This document shows positions 51,977 to 60,709 of a DNA stretch of 64,000 nucleotides, in pieces. The number at the start of each line of letters is the position of its first letter. The stretch's first letter is position 1. The notes below the pieces were generated by a model. That model searched no databases. It saw only the letters and a program-made list of their open reading frames with translations, and was not told the origin of the DNA. The translations under genes were made by a program, and so were the position numbers. Source of the stretch: Azospirillum brasilense (GTDB lineage Bacteria > Pseudomonadota > Alphaproteobacteria > Azospirillales > Azospirillaceae); NCBI RefSeq assembly GCF_022023855.1, contig NZ_CP059452.1, positions 551,501 to 615,500 of the forward strand, given 5' to 3'.

Positions 51977-52659
51977 AGCTGCCCGATTTCCTGCTGCGGC
52001 CCTGGCGGATCATCGCGGGGCCGAGCCGTTACCTCAGCCTCGGCTTCCTGACGCTGGGCGGCTTCCTGGCCGGCGTGATGTTCTGGGGCGGCTTCAACAC
52101 CGCCCTGGAGGTTACCAACACCGAGAAGTTCTGCACGAGTTGCCACGAGATGCGGGACAACGTGTTCGAGGAGTTGAAGACCACCATCCACTTCACCAAC
52201 CGTTCCGGCGTGCGGGCGACCTGCCCGGACTGCCATGTCCCCCACAACTGGACCGACAAGATCGCCCGCAAGATGCAGGCGTCAAAGGAGGTCTGGGGCA
52301 AGATCTTCGGCACCATCAGCACACGCGATAAGTTCGTGGAGAAGCGGCGCGAGTTGGCCGAGCATGAATGGGCGCGGCTGAAAGCCAACAATTCCCTGGA
52401 ATGCCGCAACTGCCACAGCGCGGAATCGATGGACATCACCAAGCAGGGGGCGCGGGCAGCGCGCATCCACCAGCAATATCTGTTCAGCGGGCAGCGCACC
52501 TGCATCGATTGCCACAAGGGCATCGCCCACCGCCTGCCGAACATGGACGGCGTCCCGCCGGGCTGGAGCGAGGCGTCAAACGATACGGGCAGCGATACGG
52601 ACGACCCGCTCGGCCGCTGGCTGGCCGACGCCACGCCGGGACCGGCGAACCCGCATTGA
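51973..52659 (+). CDS. napC: Membrane tetrahaem quinol dehydrogenase NapC
   Basis: A 228-residue NapC/NirT-family protein: one N-terminal membrane anchor (YLSLGFLTLGGFLAGVMFWGG) and four haem sites, CTSCH, CPDCH, CRNCH and CIDCH. It oxidises quinol in the membrane and feeds NapB/NapA. It is the last nap gene; no napGH is present, consistent with the NapABC type. Confidence 0.95.
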   Translation: MKLPDFLLRPWRIIAGPSRYLSLGFLTLGGFLAGVMFWGGFNTALEVTNTEKFCTSCHEMRDNVFEELKTTIHFTNRSGVRATCPDCHVPHNWTDKIARKMQASKEVWGKIFGTISTRDKFVEKRRELAEHEWARLKANNSLECRNCHSAESMDITKQGARAARIHQQYLFSGQRTCIDCHKGIAHRLPNMDGVPPGWSEASNDTGSDTDDPLGRWLADATPGPANPH

Positions 52660-52673
52660 GCGGGTGGTGAAAT

Positions 52674-52698
52674 CCCCTCTCCCCGGGAGGGAGAGGGG
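52674..52698. repeat. GC-rich intergenic palindromic element
   Basis: A perfect 10-bp stem, CCCCTCTCCC with GGGAGAGGGG, 5-base loop, in the 52-base gap between the convergent napC and HU genes. It is the same hairpin family as in the catabolic cluster and may act as a bidirectional terminator here. Confidence 0.6.
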
Positions 52699-52711
52699 CA
52701 AATCGGCGCCG

Positions 52712-52996
52712 TTACTCGGCCTTGCCGTTGACGGCGTCCTTGAGGGCCTTGCCGGCGGAGAACTTCGGCGCCTTGGAGGCGGCGATCTTGATCTCCGCAC
52801 CGGTCTGCGGGTTGCGGCCCGTGCGCTCGCCGCGCTCGGCGATCTCGAACTGGCCGAAGCCCGGCAGCTTGACCGTCTCCCCCTTGACCAGCGCGTCCTG
52901 CAGGCTCTCCAGAACCGCGTCCAGCGCCTTGCCGGCGTCGGCCTTCGTGCCGCCCAGCTTGCCGGCGATCGCGTCGATGAGATCGGCCTTCGTCAT
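52712..52996 (-). CDS. hup: DNA-binding protein HU, copy 2
   Basis: A 94-residue HU protein identical in sequence to the copy at 42402, and identical over all 285 coding bases. I set the start at the same ATG as in copy 1, behind GGGGAATTTGGGA; a TTG two codons upstream has no support. Its upstream region is related to that of copy 1 but has diverged, while the downstream flanks differ completely. Convergent with napC. Confidence 0.94.
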   Translation of the reverse strand: MTKADLIDAIAGKLGGTKADAGKALDAVLESLQDALVKGETVKLPGFGQFEIAERGERTGRNPQTGAEIKIAASKAPKFSAGKALKDAVNGKAE

Positions 52997-53056
52997 TCCC
53001 AAATTCCCCTTGTTCGTGGCGGAACCCCAGCATGTTCCAGGGCTCCAGGCGCCTCT

Positions 53057-53085
53057 GACCTACCCTGCCGGGCGGCAGCGCGCAA
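53057..53085 (-). promoter_or_regulatory. Promoter of HU copy 2
   Basis: TTGCGC, a 17-base spacer and TAGGTC on the minus strand, the same boxes and spacing as upstream of HU copy 1 although the spacer has changed. About 60 bases upstream of the ATG. Confidence 0.55.
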
Positions 53086-53214
53086 GATGCTCCCGCCCGG
53101 AATCGACCGGGCGCGACGCTGTGACCCGCAAAAAGTCGGCGATTCCCGCCAATCCGGCGGATTCGACTATGCCGAACAGGCGAGCCATGCCCCAACAGAC
53201 GTCAGTTGACCAAG

Positions 53215-53568
53215 TCAATTGACCAGGGCGGCCTTGACCAGCACGGCGGCGCTTTCCGTGGTGTCACGCTTGTCCAGCTTCTTGGCGACCTCTTCGATCT
53301 CGGCCACCGGCATGACCCGGCGGGCCTGCTTGGCCGCGGTGACGAGGCGGCGCTGCGCGAGGCGGACCTGATCGCCCAGTTCGGTCAGCGTCTGGTAAGC
53401 CTTGCGGCGGGCCTGGGTGTCGATGCTGCCGCTCGTCTCGGTCGCGCGTTCGGTCGCAGCAGCCAGATCCTTGCACGACTGGAGGTACGTGGAGATGGCG
53501 TCCGTCAAAAGACGGCGGGCCTCGGTCCGCGGATCGGAGGGGCTGCTGCTCGACGTGGAAAGAGACAC
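53215..53568 (-). CDS. Hypothetical helical protein
   Basis: A 117-residue protein. The GTG start follows AAGGAG by nine bases, the best site in this frame. The Ser-rich N-terminus leads into a long, charged helical region (SDPRTEARRLLTDAISTYL, LGDQVRLAQRRLVTAAKQAR) with coiled-coil character. No family was recognised and no signal peptide or membrane segment is visible. It lies downstream of regA on the same strand with a 126-base gap. Confidence 0.65.
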   Translation of the reverse strand: MSLSTSSSSPSDPRTEARRLLTDAISTYLQSCKDLAAATERATETSGSIDTQARRKAYQTLTELGDQVRLAQRRLVTAAKQARRVMPVAEIEEVAKKLDKRDTTESAAVLVKAALVN

Positions 53569-53694
53569 TTCACACTGCTCCTTGCTGCTGCGTATGACAC
53601 ACGACTGTAACAGGCCGTGAAAAATGGGCGGAGTGGCGGCCATTGTCCAGCGGCCATGCGCATCCTTTGACCGACTGGACAGGGGAACGCCCGT

Positions 53695-54228
53695 TCAGGG
53701 CACCTGCTTCTTCTCCAGCTTGCGGGCCAGGGTGCGCCGGTGCATGCCCAGGCGGCGGGCGGTTTCGGAGATGTTGAACCCGGTTTCCGCCAGGGTTTCG
53801 TGGATGCGCTCCCACTCCAGCGTCTTCAGCGAGGTCGCCCGCGCCCCCAGCGCGATGGAGGGGTCGCCCTCCGTCCGTTCGAAGGCCGCCTCGATATCGT
53901 CGGTGTTGGACGGCTTGGCGAGGTAATGGCAGGCGCCCAGCTTGATCGCCTCGACCGCCGTGGCGATGCTGGCGAAGCCGGTGAGGACGACGATCCGCGT
54001 CTCCGGGTCGTTGGCGTGCAATTCCCGAACGCATTCCAGGCCGGAGCCGTTGCCCAGCTTCAGGTCCACCACCGCGTAGGCGAAAGGCACCGTCTCCAGC
54101 AGGGTCCGCAGCCCGTCCAGGCTGTCGCACCAGTAGACCTGATAGCCCCGGCGCTCGAAGGAGCGGCGCAGGACCTTGGCGAAGGCCGCGTCGTCCTCCA
54201 CCAGCACGAGGGAACGGTCAATCTCCAT
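53695..54228 (-). CDS. regA: Redox response regulator RegA/ActR/PrrA
   Basis: A 177-residue two-domain regulator. The receiver domain has the acidic pocket VEDD and Asp55 in VVDLKLGNGSG; the C-terminal Fis-type HTH is GFNISETARRLGMHRRTLARKL, nearly invariant in the RegA family. With RegB it activates or represses respiratory, nitrogen and carbon-fixation genes according to redox state. Its start overlaps regB by 11 bases, so the kinase and regulator are co-translated. Confidence 0.95.
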   Translation of the reverse strand: MEIDRSLVLVEDDAAFAKVLRRSFERRGYQVYWCDSLDGLRTLLETVPFAYAVVDLKLGNGSGLECVRELHANDPETRIVVLTGFASIATAVEAIKLGACHYLAKPSNTDDIEAAFERTEGDPSIALGARATSLKTLEWERIHETLAETGFNISETARRLGMHRRTLARKLEKKQVP

Positions 54229-55537
54229 GGCTCTCTCCCGCGGACAGGGCGGCGAGCGGCAGGGTCATGGTGACGGAGGCGCCGCCGCCGGGGCGGTTGC
54301 GCGCGGCGACCGAGCCGCCCAGTTTGCGCACCACGTTGACCACCAGGAAGAGGCCCAGCCCGCCGCCGGGCCGTCCCTTGCTCGACCGGTAGGGTTTGCC
54401 GAATTCCGCCAGCATCCGCTCCTCGAAGCCGGGGCCGGCGTCGTTGACGGTCAGGACGAGGCTGTCCCCCTGCCGCCCGGCGGCGATGCCGACCCAGCCG
54501 GGAGACACCTCGAGCGCGTTGTCCAGGACGTTGAAGATCACCTGCTTCAGCGCGAGGTCGGAGATGATCCCCTCCCGCGAGCGGACGCTGTTGTCGTAAT
54601 CGACGCAGGCCGGGGAGCGGCTGTCTTTCCATTCCTCCACCAGATCGTCGAGGAAGGCGGTCACGGTGGTGCGCAGTGTGCCCTCCCCCCGCGCCTCGCC
54701 GGAAGATAGCAGGATGCCCGACACGATGGCCTTGCAGCGGTCGATCTGGTTCTGCATCTCGGCGATGTCCTCGGCCATGTCGGGATCGCCCTTGACCACC
54801 GGCATCCGCCGCCAGTCGTTCACGATCACCGACAGCGTGGCGAGCGGCGTCCCCAGCTCGTGCGCGGCGCCGGAGGCGAGCAGGCCGAGGCGCACGATGT
54901 GGTCCTCCTCCATGGAGCGTTGGCGCAGATCGGCCAGATGGGCGTCGCGGGCGCGCAAGTTGCGGGTGATCTGGGTGATGAAGGGAACGATCAGGCTGGC
55001 CGTCAGCACGAAGCACAGGAACATGCCCTGGATGTGCAGCCCCAGCAGAAGCCCCTCCAGCCCCGGCGGCAGGGCCAGCGGGCGGTAGGCGCCGATCAGG
55101 AAGGTGAAGCAGGCCGTGGCGACCAGCACCAGCGCCCAGGCCGACCACGCCTCCAGCAGCACCGCCCCCAGCGTAATCTGCAGCAGGTAGAGCGAAATGA
55201 ACGGGTTGGACGCGCCGCCGCTGAGGTAGAGCTGCACCGTGAGGGCCGACACGTCGATCAGCAGCTCCAGGAACAGCTGTGTGTTCGACACCGACGTCTG
55301 GCGGCGCAGATGCAGGACGCTGGCGATGTTCAGCGCGACCAAAAACAGGATCACCGCGCCCATCTGGTCGAGCGGCAGGGTGATGCCCATCCGGTAGTGC
55401 ACGATCAGGATCGTCACCACCTGTCCGGCGACGGCGAGCCAGCGCAACTGCACCAGCAGGAACAGGTTTTTCTTGTCGGTGGTGTCGCGCACGGAAAACG
55501 TCTGGCCCTTCGCCGGCTTCCTTCGGTCCCCATTCAT
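54218..55537 (-). CDS. regB: Redox sensor histidine kinase RegB/ActS/PrrB
   Basis: A 439-residue membrane kinase with six N-terminal hydrophobic segments. The quinone-site motif GGASNPF is at about 107-113. The H-box LLASGAAHELGTPLA has the phospho-accepting His226. A redox-type Cys268 lies in IDRCKAIVSGIL, at the position of the regulatory cysteine of RegB. The ATP-binding domain has NVLDNALEVSP and GGGLGLFLV. The start at MNGDRRKP was chosen on family length; the frame extends 39 codons further upstream without support. The proximity to cyo suggests that it monitors quinone redox state at this oxidase. Confidence 0.94.
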   Translation of the reverse strand: MNGDRRKPAKGQTFSVRDTTDKKNLFLLVQLRWLAVAGQVVTILIVHYRMGITLPLDQMGAVILFLVALNIASVLHLRRQTSVSNTQLFLELLIDVSALTVQLYLSGGASNPFISLYLLQITLGAVLLEAWSAWALVLVATACFTFLIGAYRPLALPPGLEGLLLGLHIQGMFLCFVLTASLIVPFITQITRNLRARDAHLADLRQRSMEEDHIVRLGLLASGAAHELGTPLATLSVIVNDWRRMPVVKGDPDMAEDIAEMQNQIDRCKAIVSGILLSSGEARGEGTLRTTVTAFLDDLVEEWKDSRSPACVDYDNSVRSREGIISDLALKQVIFNVLDNALEVSPGWVGIAAGRQGDSLVLTVNDAGPGFEERMLAEFGKPYRSSKGRPGGGLGLFLVVNVVRKLGGSVAARNRPGGGASVTMTLPLAALSAGESHGD

Positions 55538-55675
55538 ATGGGCACGATACCCCGGCTTGGCAGCCTTGCCATGAACTCCGGGTGGCCTTGTCAGCACAAA
55601 AAAGCCGGGTGGAAGAGTCCACGAGGAACCACTTCCCTCCTGCCGAAAGACCATGAAGAAAAAGAGACTACTTCT

Positions 55676-56410
55676 TCAACCCCGGCGGCGCCGTTCACTG
55701 CGCGCGACATAGAGCGACGCGGCGATCAGCATGAGCGCCAAGGCGAACCATGTCGCCGCATACACGAGGTGGTTGTTCCGGAACTTCAGGACGGTCAGCC
55801 CGCCGACCGGAAGGCCGCTTGGCGGGCTGGCCTCGGCGTCGATGAAGTAAGGGGCCGTCTCCGTCACGCCGCGGGCCGCCGCGATGGCCGCCACGTCGCG
55901 CGAGTACCAGCGGTCCTGCGCGGAATCGTTGGAACGCAGGAAGCCGCCCCCCGGCTCGGTCACCCGCAGCAGGCCGATGACGGTGGTGTCCGTATCGATC
56001 AGCCCGTCGGGGCGGCTGTCGGTGCTGCGCCGCTCGGGCGGCACGAAGCCCCGGTTGATCAGGACGGTGAAGCCCCGGTCGGTGCGCAAGGGTGTCAGCA
56101 CCCAGAAGCCGCCGCCCCGTTCGGTCACCGCCTGGACCAGGGTTTCCTTGTCGTTGAGGAAACGCCCGGTGACGCCGACCCGCCGGTATTCCTGGCTGGC
56201 CGCCGTGACGGCTGGCCAGTCCTCCGGGCCGGGGGCGGGAACGGGGGCGGCCTGCGCCCGCTCCTCCACCCGCTGGATCAGGTCCAGCTTCCAGAACAGC
56301 CGCTCGACCTGCCAGACGCCGAGCGACGTGAAGACGGCGACCCCCGCCAGCGCCAGGACGCCGAGAAGGATCAGCCCCCGGCGCGGACGGGGGGTCGCCG
56401 TGCCAGTCAC
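55676..56410 (-). CDS. SURF1-family oxidase biogenesis protein
   Basis: A 244-residue protein with two membrane segments, one N-terminal (RRGLILLGVLALAGVAVFTSLGVWQVER) and one C-terminal (LVYAATWFALALMLIAAS), around a periplasmic domain with VLINRGFVP. SURF1 proteins assist haem insertion in haem-copper oxidases. The GTG start overlaps the cyoD stop (GTGA). The frame is open upstream within cyoD. Its place after cyoD supports a role in assembling this oxidase. Confidence 0.9.
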   Translation of the reverse strand: MTGTATPRPRRGLILLGVLALAGVAVFTSLGVWQVERLFWKLDLIQRVEERAQAAPVPAPGPEDWPAVTAASQEYRRVGVTGRFLNDKETLVQAVTERGGGFWVLTPLRTDRGFTVLINRGFVPPERRSTDSRPDGLIDTDTTVIGLLRVTEPGGGFLRSNDSAQDRWYSRDVAAIAAARGVTETAPYFIDAEASPPSGLPVGGLTVLKFRNNHLVYAATWFALALMLIAASLYVARSERRRRG

Positions 56411-56808
56411 GGCAACTGGCTCGGGTCGTGGATCGGCATCATGTTGGTGTTCAGGTGGTACATCACCCACAGCGAACCGGCCAGCATGATGACAACGACG
56501 ATGATCGTGAAGATCATCGACAGCATAGTCCACCCGCCTTCCGCACGTCCGTTCATGTGCAGGAAGAAGATCATGTGGACGACGACCTGGACGGCGGCGA
56601 GCGCCATGATCGCGATCGCGGTCATGTTCTTGTCCAGGATCGTCCCGTCCATGACCAGCCAGAAGGGAATGACCGTCAGGATCACCGACAGGACGAAGCC
56701 GATCAGGTAGCTGCCGAGCGTCCCGTGGGCGCCCTCGTGCTCCCCATGGCCGTGGTCGTGATGCCCGGCCCCATGGTGCCCGGAATGATGTTCGGCGTGA
56801 GAACTCAT
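56407..56808 (-). CDS. cyoD: Cytochrome o ubiquinol oxidase subunit IV (CyoD)
   Basis: A 133-residue membrane protein with a His-rich N-terminus (HHSGHHGAGHHDHGHGEH) and three hydrophobic segments typical of CyoD (SYLIGFVLSVILTVIPFWLV, MALAAVQVVVHMIFFLHM). Subunit IV supports assembly of the CuB site. The start overlaps the cyoC stop (ATGA), and its stop overlaps the SURF1 start. Confidence 0.92.
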   Translation of the reverse strand: MSSHAEHHSGHHGAGHHDHGHGEHEGAHGTLGSYLIGFVLSVILTVIPFWLVMDGTILDKNMTAIAIMALAAVQVVVHMIFFLHMNGRAEGGWTMLSMIFTIIVVVIMLAGSLWVMYHLNTNMMPIHDPSQLP

Positions 56809-57440
56809 CGCAGCATTCCCATCAGATAGACGAAGGTGAAGACGCCGATCCAGATGACGTCCAGGAAGTGCCAGAACAGGCTGAGGCACATCAGGCGCCG
56901 GCGGTTGGCCGGGATCAGGCCGCGCTTGTTGACCTGCACCATCAGCGTCACCAGCCAGACGAGGCCGAAGGTGACGTGCAGGCCGTGGGTGCCGACCAGC
57001 GTGAAGAAGGACGACAGGAAGGCGCTGCGCTGCGGGGTCGCTCCGATGTGGATCAGGTGGGCGAACTCGTAGAGTTCGATCGCCAGGAAGGCGGCGCCGA
57101 ACAGGCCGGTCACCGCCAGCCACAGCTGGGTCTGCGACACCCGCCCCTTCTCCATCGCCAGCATGGCGAAGCCATAGGTGATGGAGGAGAACAGCAGCAT
57201 GGCGGTGTTCAGCGCCACCAGCGGCAGGTCGAACAGGTCCTTGGGCGACGGCCCGGCGGCGTAGTTGCCGCCGAGCACGCCGTAGGTCGCGAACAGCACC
57301 GCGAAGATGAGGCAGTCGCTCATCAGGTAGATCCAGAAGCCCAGCATGGTGCTGGAGCCTTCGGGGTGCGCGTGCTCGTCCACAACGTGGAACACCGGAG
57401 CCTGGCTGCGGGGCCGCTCGGCTGTCAGGGTCGTGCTCAT
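56805..57440 (-). CDS. cyoC: Cytochrome o ubiquinol oxidase subunit III (CyoC)
   Basis: A 211-residue membrane protein with five hydrophobic segments. The pattern LGFWIYLMSDCLIFAVLFATY, HPEG near the N-terminus and THGLHVTFGLVW fit subunit III of quinol oxidases. It is coupled to cyoD and follows cyoB by three bases. Confidence 0.93.
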   Translation of the reverse strand: MSTTLTAERPRSQAPVFHVVDEHAHPEGSSTMLGFWIYLMSDCLIFAVLFATYGVLGGNYAAGPSPKDLFDLPLVALNTAMLLFSSITYGFAMLAMEKGRVSQTQLWLAVTGLFGAAFLAIELYEFAHLIHIGATPQRSAFLSSFFTLVGTHGLHVTFGLVWLVTLMVQVNKRGLIPANRRRLMCLSLFWHFLDVIWIGVFTFVYLMGMLR

Positions 57441-57443
57441 GCT

Positions 57444-59451
57444 TTACACCTGCCCGGAGAGGAGACGGGTCCGCTCGTTCTCGGTCCGCACCACCACGTC
57501 CGCCGGGATGTGGAAGTCGCGGTGATAGTTGAAGGTGTGGTGGATGGCCGCCGCCAGCAGGGCGACGAAGCTCACCGCCGCCAGCCACCAGATGTACCAG
57601 ACCAGGGCGAAGCCGAGGACCACGCTGATCCCGGCCAGGATCACGCCGGTGCCGCTGTTGCTGGGCATGTGGATCGCCTTGTAGCCGCCCAGCGGACGCT
57701 TGTAGCCGCGCTTCTTCATGTCCCACCACGCGTCGTTGTCGTGGATCATCGGCGTGAAGGCGAAGTTGTAGTCCGGCGGCGGCGAGGAGGTCGCCCATTC
57801 CAGGGTGCGGCCGTCCCACGGGTCGCCCGTGCGGTCGACCAGCTCACGGCGCTTCCAGACGCTGACGGCGATCTGGAGGAGGAAGGCACCGATGCCCGCC
57901 GCGATCAGAACGGCGCCCACCGCGGCGATCTGGAACCAGATCTGGAGCGACGGGTCCTCGAACACGCGCAGGCGGCGGGTGACGCCCATCAGGCCCAGAA
58001 CATAGAGCGGCATGAAGGCGACCCAGAAGCCGACCACCCAGCACCAGAAGGAGACCTTGCCCCAGAACGGGTCGAGCCGGAAGCCGAAGGCCTTGGGCCA
58101 CCAGTAGTAGATGCCGGCGAACAGGCCGAACAGCACGCCGCCGATGATGACGTTGTGGAAGTGGGCGATCAGGAACAGGCTGTTGTGCAGGACGAAGTCC
58201 GCCGGCGGGACGGCCAGCAGCACGCCCGTCATGCCGCCGACCACGAAGGTCAGCATGAAGGCGACGGTCCACATCATCGGCAGCTCAAAGCGGATGCGGC
58301 CGCGGTACATGGTGAACAGCCAGTTGAAGATCTTCGCACCCGTCGGGATCGAGATGATCATCGTCGTGATGCCGAAGAACGAGTTCACGCTGGCGCCCGA
58401 CCCCATGGTGAAGAAGTGGTGCAGCCACACCAGGTAGGACAGGATCGTGATGACCACCGTCGCATAGACCATGGAGGTGTAGCCGAACAGCTTCTTGCCC
58501 GAGAAGGTCGAGGTGACTTCGGAGAAGATGCCGAAGACCGGCAGGATCAGGATGTAGACTTCCGGGTGGCCCCAGATCCAGATCAGGTTCACGTACATCA
58601 TCGGGCTGCCGCCGAGATCGTTCGTGAAGAAGTTCGTGCCGACATAGCGGTCCAGCGACAGCAGGACCAGCGTGGCGGTCAGGATCGGGAAGGAGGCGAC
58701 GATCAGCACGTTGGTGCAGAGCGACGTCCAGGTGAAGACCGGCATCTTCATCATGGTCATGCCGGGGGCGCGCATCTTGACGATCGTGCAGATCAGGTTG
58801 ATGCCGGACAATGTTGTTCCGACACCGGCGATCTGCAACGCCCAGATGTAATAGTCGACACCCGTCTCAGGGCTGTAGGCGATGTTGGACAGCGGCGGAT
58901 AGGCCAGCCAGCCGGTGCGCGCGAACTCGCCGACGAACAGCGAGACCATGATCAGCACCGCACCGCCCACCGTCATCCAGAAGCTGAAGTTGTTCAGGAA
59001 CGGGAAGGACACGTCGCGGGCGCCGATCTGCAGCGGCACCACGTAGTTCATCAGGCCCGTGACGAAGGGCATCGCCACGAAGAAGATCATGATGACGCCG
59101 TGGGCGGTGAAGATCTGGTCGTAATGGTGCGCGTTGAGGTAGCCCTCGCTGCCGCCGAAGGCGATGGCCTGCTGGAGGCGCATCATGATGGCGTCGGCGA
59201 AACCGCGCAGAAGCATGATCAGGCCCAGCACCATGTACATGATGCCGATGCGCTTGTGGTCGACGGTGGTGAACCACTCCTTCCAGAGATAGCCCCCACA
59301 ACCGGAAATAGCTCAGCGCCGCGACGAGCGCGATGCCGCCCAGCACGACCGCGACGAAGGTCGCGACCACGATGGGCTCGTGATAGGGGAAGGACTCCAG
59401 GGTCAGACGCCCGAAGAGCGGATGGGTGGCGACGGTCGATGTGTCTAGCAT
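57444..59451 (-). pseudogene. cyoB: Cytochrome o ubiquinol oxidase subunit I (CyoB), apparent one-base frameshift
   Basis: Subunit I of a bo3-type quinol oxidase, reducing O2 to water while pumping protons. The natural start is the ATG at 59451 (MLDTSTVATHPLFGRLTLESFP), but this frame reads ALSYFRLWGLSLEGVV and is lost at a G run (five C on the plus strand, 59293-59297). Removing one G restores LWGYLWKEWFTTVDHKRIGIM and joins it to the main frame, giving 668 residues, the normal family length. The catalytic body 57444-59240 is intact: AHHYDQIFTAHG, WGHPEVYILILP and WLHHFFTMG. It may be a real frameshift, a slippery tract or a sequencing error. Without correction, residues before the internal ATG at 59240 would be lost. 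Confidence 0.85.
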
Positions 59452-59464
59452 GGCGGTTGGCCGC

Positions 59465-60640
59465 TCAGGGATTGGCCGTCAGCCGCGGCCCGAACACGGA
59501 GGCGGGCGCGGAGATCGGCGTGATGGAGGAGCGCGGCAGACCCGCGCCGGAAATCGGAGACTCGTCGGCGGGAGCGTTCAGCACGCCGAGCGACGACTCG
59601 ACGGCGCGGCCGGTCAGTTCCTCGGTCGAGCAGATGCCCGCCACATAGACCGGCGCCGGGCCGAGAACGGCGGTGCCGCGGCGGGACAGCTTGTCGTGCA
59701 TCAGCGGCATCACGTTGTCGATGCCGGCCAGGCCGAGGCCGCCCTTGGCGTCGATGGCCATCATGTCGTGCATGCACATCTTGCCCGGCTCGACGCACAT
59801 CCCAACGATGGCCTTGAACAGGCCCGAGTCGACAGCGCCGTAACGGCGCACCGGCTCGTTCTCGCTGGGACGCTCAAGCTGGAGATAGCCGTCGCGGTCG
59901 AGCTTGCCACCGCCCGCCTTGATGTCCGCCACCCACTTGTCGAAGCCGTCGGCGGCCAGACCGTGGAAGGTGAAGCGCATGTGCGAGAAGCCGGCGCCGC
60001 TGTAGTTGGCGGAGAAGCCCTTGTAGCTGCCCGGCTCGTTGATGACGGCGTGCAGCTTCGTCTCCATGCCGGCCATGGCGTAGATCTGCCCGGCGAGCGC
60101 CGGGATGTAGAAGGAGTTCATCACCGTCGAGGAGGTGATGTTGAAGCGGATCGGGCGGTCCACCGGGGCGGCCACCTCGTTCACCGTGGCGATGCCGTAT
60201 TCCGGGTAGATGAACAGCCACTTCCAGTCGAGCGCCACGACGTTGACGTCGAGCATCTTGGTGTCGGCCGGAACCGGGCGCCCGGCGGCGATGCGGTCGA
60301 GCGGGCGGTAGGGGTCGAGCAGGTGGGTCGCCATCCAGGTGAGGGCGCCCAGGCAGATGATGATGAGCAGCGGGGCCGCCCAGATCACCAGCTCCAACTG
60401 CGTCGAATGGTCCCAATCCGGGTCGTAGTCGGCCGTGCTATTCGACTGGCGGTAGCGCCACGCGAACAGCACCGTCAGCACCATCACCGGAATGATGATG
60501 AGAAGCATCAGGAGGGTGGAAATGGTGATGAGGTTGGCCTGTTGGCTCGCCACGTCGCCGGACGGGCTCATCACCACAAGGTTGCAGCCGCTCAAAACCG
60601 CCATCAGCGGCAGGAGGGCCAAGGCGCGGAAACGGGTCAA
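59465..60640 (-). CDS. cyoA: Cytochrome o ubiquinol oxidase subunit II (CyoA)
   Basis: A 391-residue lipoprotein-type subunit II. The signal peptide ends in a lipobox (AVLSGC), two membrane segments follow (LLMLLIIIPVMVLTVLFAW, LVIWAAPLLIIICLGAL), then a cupredoxin domain (DVNVVALDWKWLFIYPEYG, FNITSSTVMNSFYIPAL). The CuA ligand pattern of cytochrome c oxidases is not present (a CVEPGKMC segment has different spacing), as expected for a quinol oxidase. It is longer at the C-terminus than the E. coli protein. First gene of cyoABCD-surf1, with cyoB 13 bases downstream. Confidence 0.93.
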   Translation of the reverse strand: MTRFRALALLPLMAVLSGCNLVVMSPSGDVASQQANLITISTLLMLLIIIPVMVLTVLFAWRYRQSNSTADYDPDWDHSTQLELVIWAAPLLIIICLGALTWMATHLLDPYRPLDRIAAGRPVPADTKMLDVNVVALDWKWLFIYPEYGIATVNEVAAPVDRPIRFNITSSTVMNSFYIPALAGQIYAMAGMETKLHAVINEPGSYKGFSANYSGAGFSHMRFTFHGLAADGFDKWVADIKAGGGKLDRDGYLQLERPSENEPVRRYGAVDSGLFKAIVGMCVEPGKMCMHDMMAIDAKGGLGLAGIDNVMPLMHDKLSRRGTAVLGPAPVYVAGICSTEELTGRAVESSLGVLNAPADESPISGAGLPRSSITPISAPASVFGPRLTANP

Positions 60641-60709
60641 GGCAGGACCTGTCAGCAGGGGTTCGCTTTGGATTTGGGCGAAGAGCTAACCCCCACGGGC
60701 CGGGTCGGA

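Noticed and set aside
53207..53219. TTGAC-CAA-GTCAA near the end of the 53215 gene as an FNR-type box
   Set aside because: The spacer is three bases instead of four and the site is at a gene 3' end, not in a promoter.
59760..59830. A CuA copper site in CyoA
   Set aside because: CVEPGKMCMHDMM places the two cysteines seven residues apart rather than four, so the cytochrome c oxidase CuA pattern is not met; a quinol oxidase is the better reading.
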